A DNA stretch of 5,425 bases from Oscillospiraceae bacterium (GTDB taxonomy: Bacteria > Bacillota > Clostridia > Oscillospirales > Acutalibacteraceae): positions 1 to 5,425 of the forward strand of contig JAQWBK010000104.1 of assembly GCA_028706415.1 (NCBI GenBank). Reading direction: 5' to 3'. The position numbers and the translations under genes are program-made. The notes beneath the pieces are model-generated. The model ran no database searches and was not told the DNA's origin. It saw only the letters and a program-made list of their open reading frames with translations. Shown here one piece after another: positions 4,830-5,425 of the stretch (position 1 is its first letter; each line of letters begins with the position of its first letter).

Positions 4830-5425
4830 ATGGAACAGAAATTGATGAAGGGGAACCAAGCCATCGCCGAAGCTGCAATCAGGGCGGGCTGTAAGTTCTA
4901 TGCCGGTTATCCCATTACCCCACAAACCGAACTGCCGGAATACCTTGCAATGAACCTGGAGAAGGCAGGCGGCGTTTTTATTCAGGCAGAGAGTGAAATC
5001 TCTGCTATTAATATGATTTACGGAGCTGCCGGAGCAGGGGCTCGGGCAATGACCTCCTCCTCAAGCCCGGGAATCAGCCTGAAACAGGAAGGGATATCCT
5101 ACATTGTGGGAAGCGAGCTTCCCTGCGTTATAGTTAATGTTATGAGGGTGGGGCCGGGACTGGGGGGAATTCATCCGTCCCAGTCCGACTATTTTCAGTC
5201 TACAAAGGGTGGAGGGCACGGTGACTATCGGTTGGTGGTCCTGACCCCCAACAGCGTGCAGGAAATGTATGATTTCACCTTTTTGGCGTTTGACATAGCC
5301 GACACTTACAGGAACCCCGTCATGGTGCTTGCCGACGGAATTCTCGGTCAGATGATGGAATCCCTCAACCTTAGTACCCCCCAGCCCAAGGTGATTGATA
5401 AGGGTTGGGCAACCACAGGAACCGA
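4830..5425 (+). CDS. vorB: 2-oxoacid:ferredoxin oxidoreductase alpha subunit, VorB/KorA type (3' end beyond the window)
   Basis: The visible 198 codons form the POR_N domain (pyrimidine-binding half) of a CoA-dependent 2-oxoacid:ferredoxin oxidoreductase, which with a TPP-binding beta subunit decarboxylates a 2-oxoacid to its acyl-CoA. Key stretches are LMKGNQAIAEAAIRAGC (5-21), FYAGYPITPQTELPEY (23-38), the active-site Glu region QAESEISAINM (52-62), GAGARAMTSSSSPGISLKQE (68-87), GPGLGGIHPSQSDYFQSTKG (108-127) and YRNPVMVLADG (160-170). These match clostridial proteins called VorB, the 3-methyl-2-oxobutanoate subunit, but 2-oxoglutarate (KorA) enzymes are close relatives and the substrate is not settled. 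The start at 4830 is preferred because AAAGGATG is 9 nt upstream; the ATG at 4818 lies within that site. Typical full length is about 350-380 aa, so roughly half is present. The beta and gamma subunits are expected just downstream. Confidence 0.88.
   Translation, partial: MEQKLMKGNQAIAEAAIRAGCKFYAGYPITPQTELPEYLAMNLEKAGGVFIQAESEISAINMIYGAAGAGARAMTSSSSPGISLKQEGISYIVGSELPCVIVNVMRVGPGLGGIHPSQSDYFQSTKGGGHGDYRLVVLTPNSVQEMYDFTFLAFDIADTYRNPVMVLADGILGQMMESLNLSTPQPKVIDKGWATTGT

Overview
The window joins two divergent transcription units. On the minus strand, from about 4214 down to 1, lies a surface-polysaccharide operon: a family-4 glycosyltransferase, a UDP-GlcNAc 2-epimerase (wecB type), a UDP-ManNAc dehydrogenase (wecC type), and the first 37 codons of another glycosyltransferase that runs off the left edge. 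On the plus strand, from about 4433 to the right edge, lies the start of a 2-oxoacid:ferredoxin oxidoreductase operon: a small 2[4Fe-4S] subunit followed by the POR_N-type alpha subunit (VorB/KorA type), cut by the right edge.

The organism is probably an anaerobic member of the Firmicutes, most likely Clostridia. The reasons are the VorB-like subunit with a separate 8-Cys ferredoxin subunit, purine-rich Shine-Dalgarno sequences, a consensus-like sigma-A promoter, and AT-rich intergenic DNA around genes of intermediate GC. No rRNA, tRNA, CRISPR array or transposase gene is visible.

Layout. 1-113 is a partial glycosyltransferase with a GTG start. 147-1373 is wecC and 1418-2524 is wecB; together they turn UDP-GlcNAc into UDP-ManNAc and then UDP-ManNAcA. 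2525-2691 is a gap filled by a 114-nt imperfect palindrome (2573-2686) that looks like a dispersed intergenic repeat. 2692-3966 is a GT4 glycosyltransferase. 3967-4524 is a 558-nt gene-free region with a strong minus promoter (TTGACA-17-TATACT), a leader of about 213 nt carrying three adjacent hairpins, several AT-rich inverted repeats, and a plus-strand promoter whose -35 is buried in a perfect 17-nt palindrome. 4525-4737 is the ferredoxin subunit and 4830-5425 the partial VorB/KorA.

The minus operon supplies an activated acidic amino sugar and at least two glycosyltransferases to assemble it into a capsule, exopolysaccharide or wall polymer. The plus operon belongs to central or amino-acid metabolism and probably has no functional link to it. 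The coding genes belong to known families; the less ordinary material is non-coding, namely the palindromic element, the structured leader and the dyad-rich divergent promoter region.
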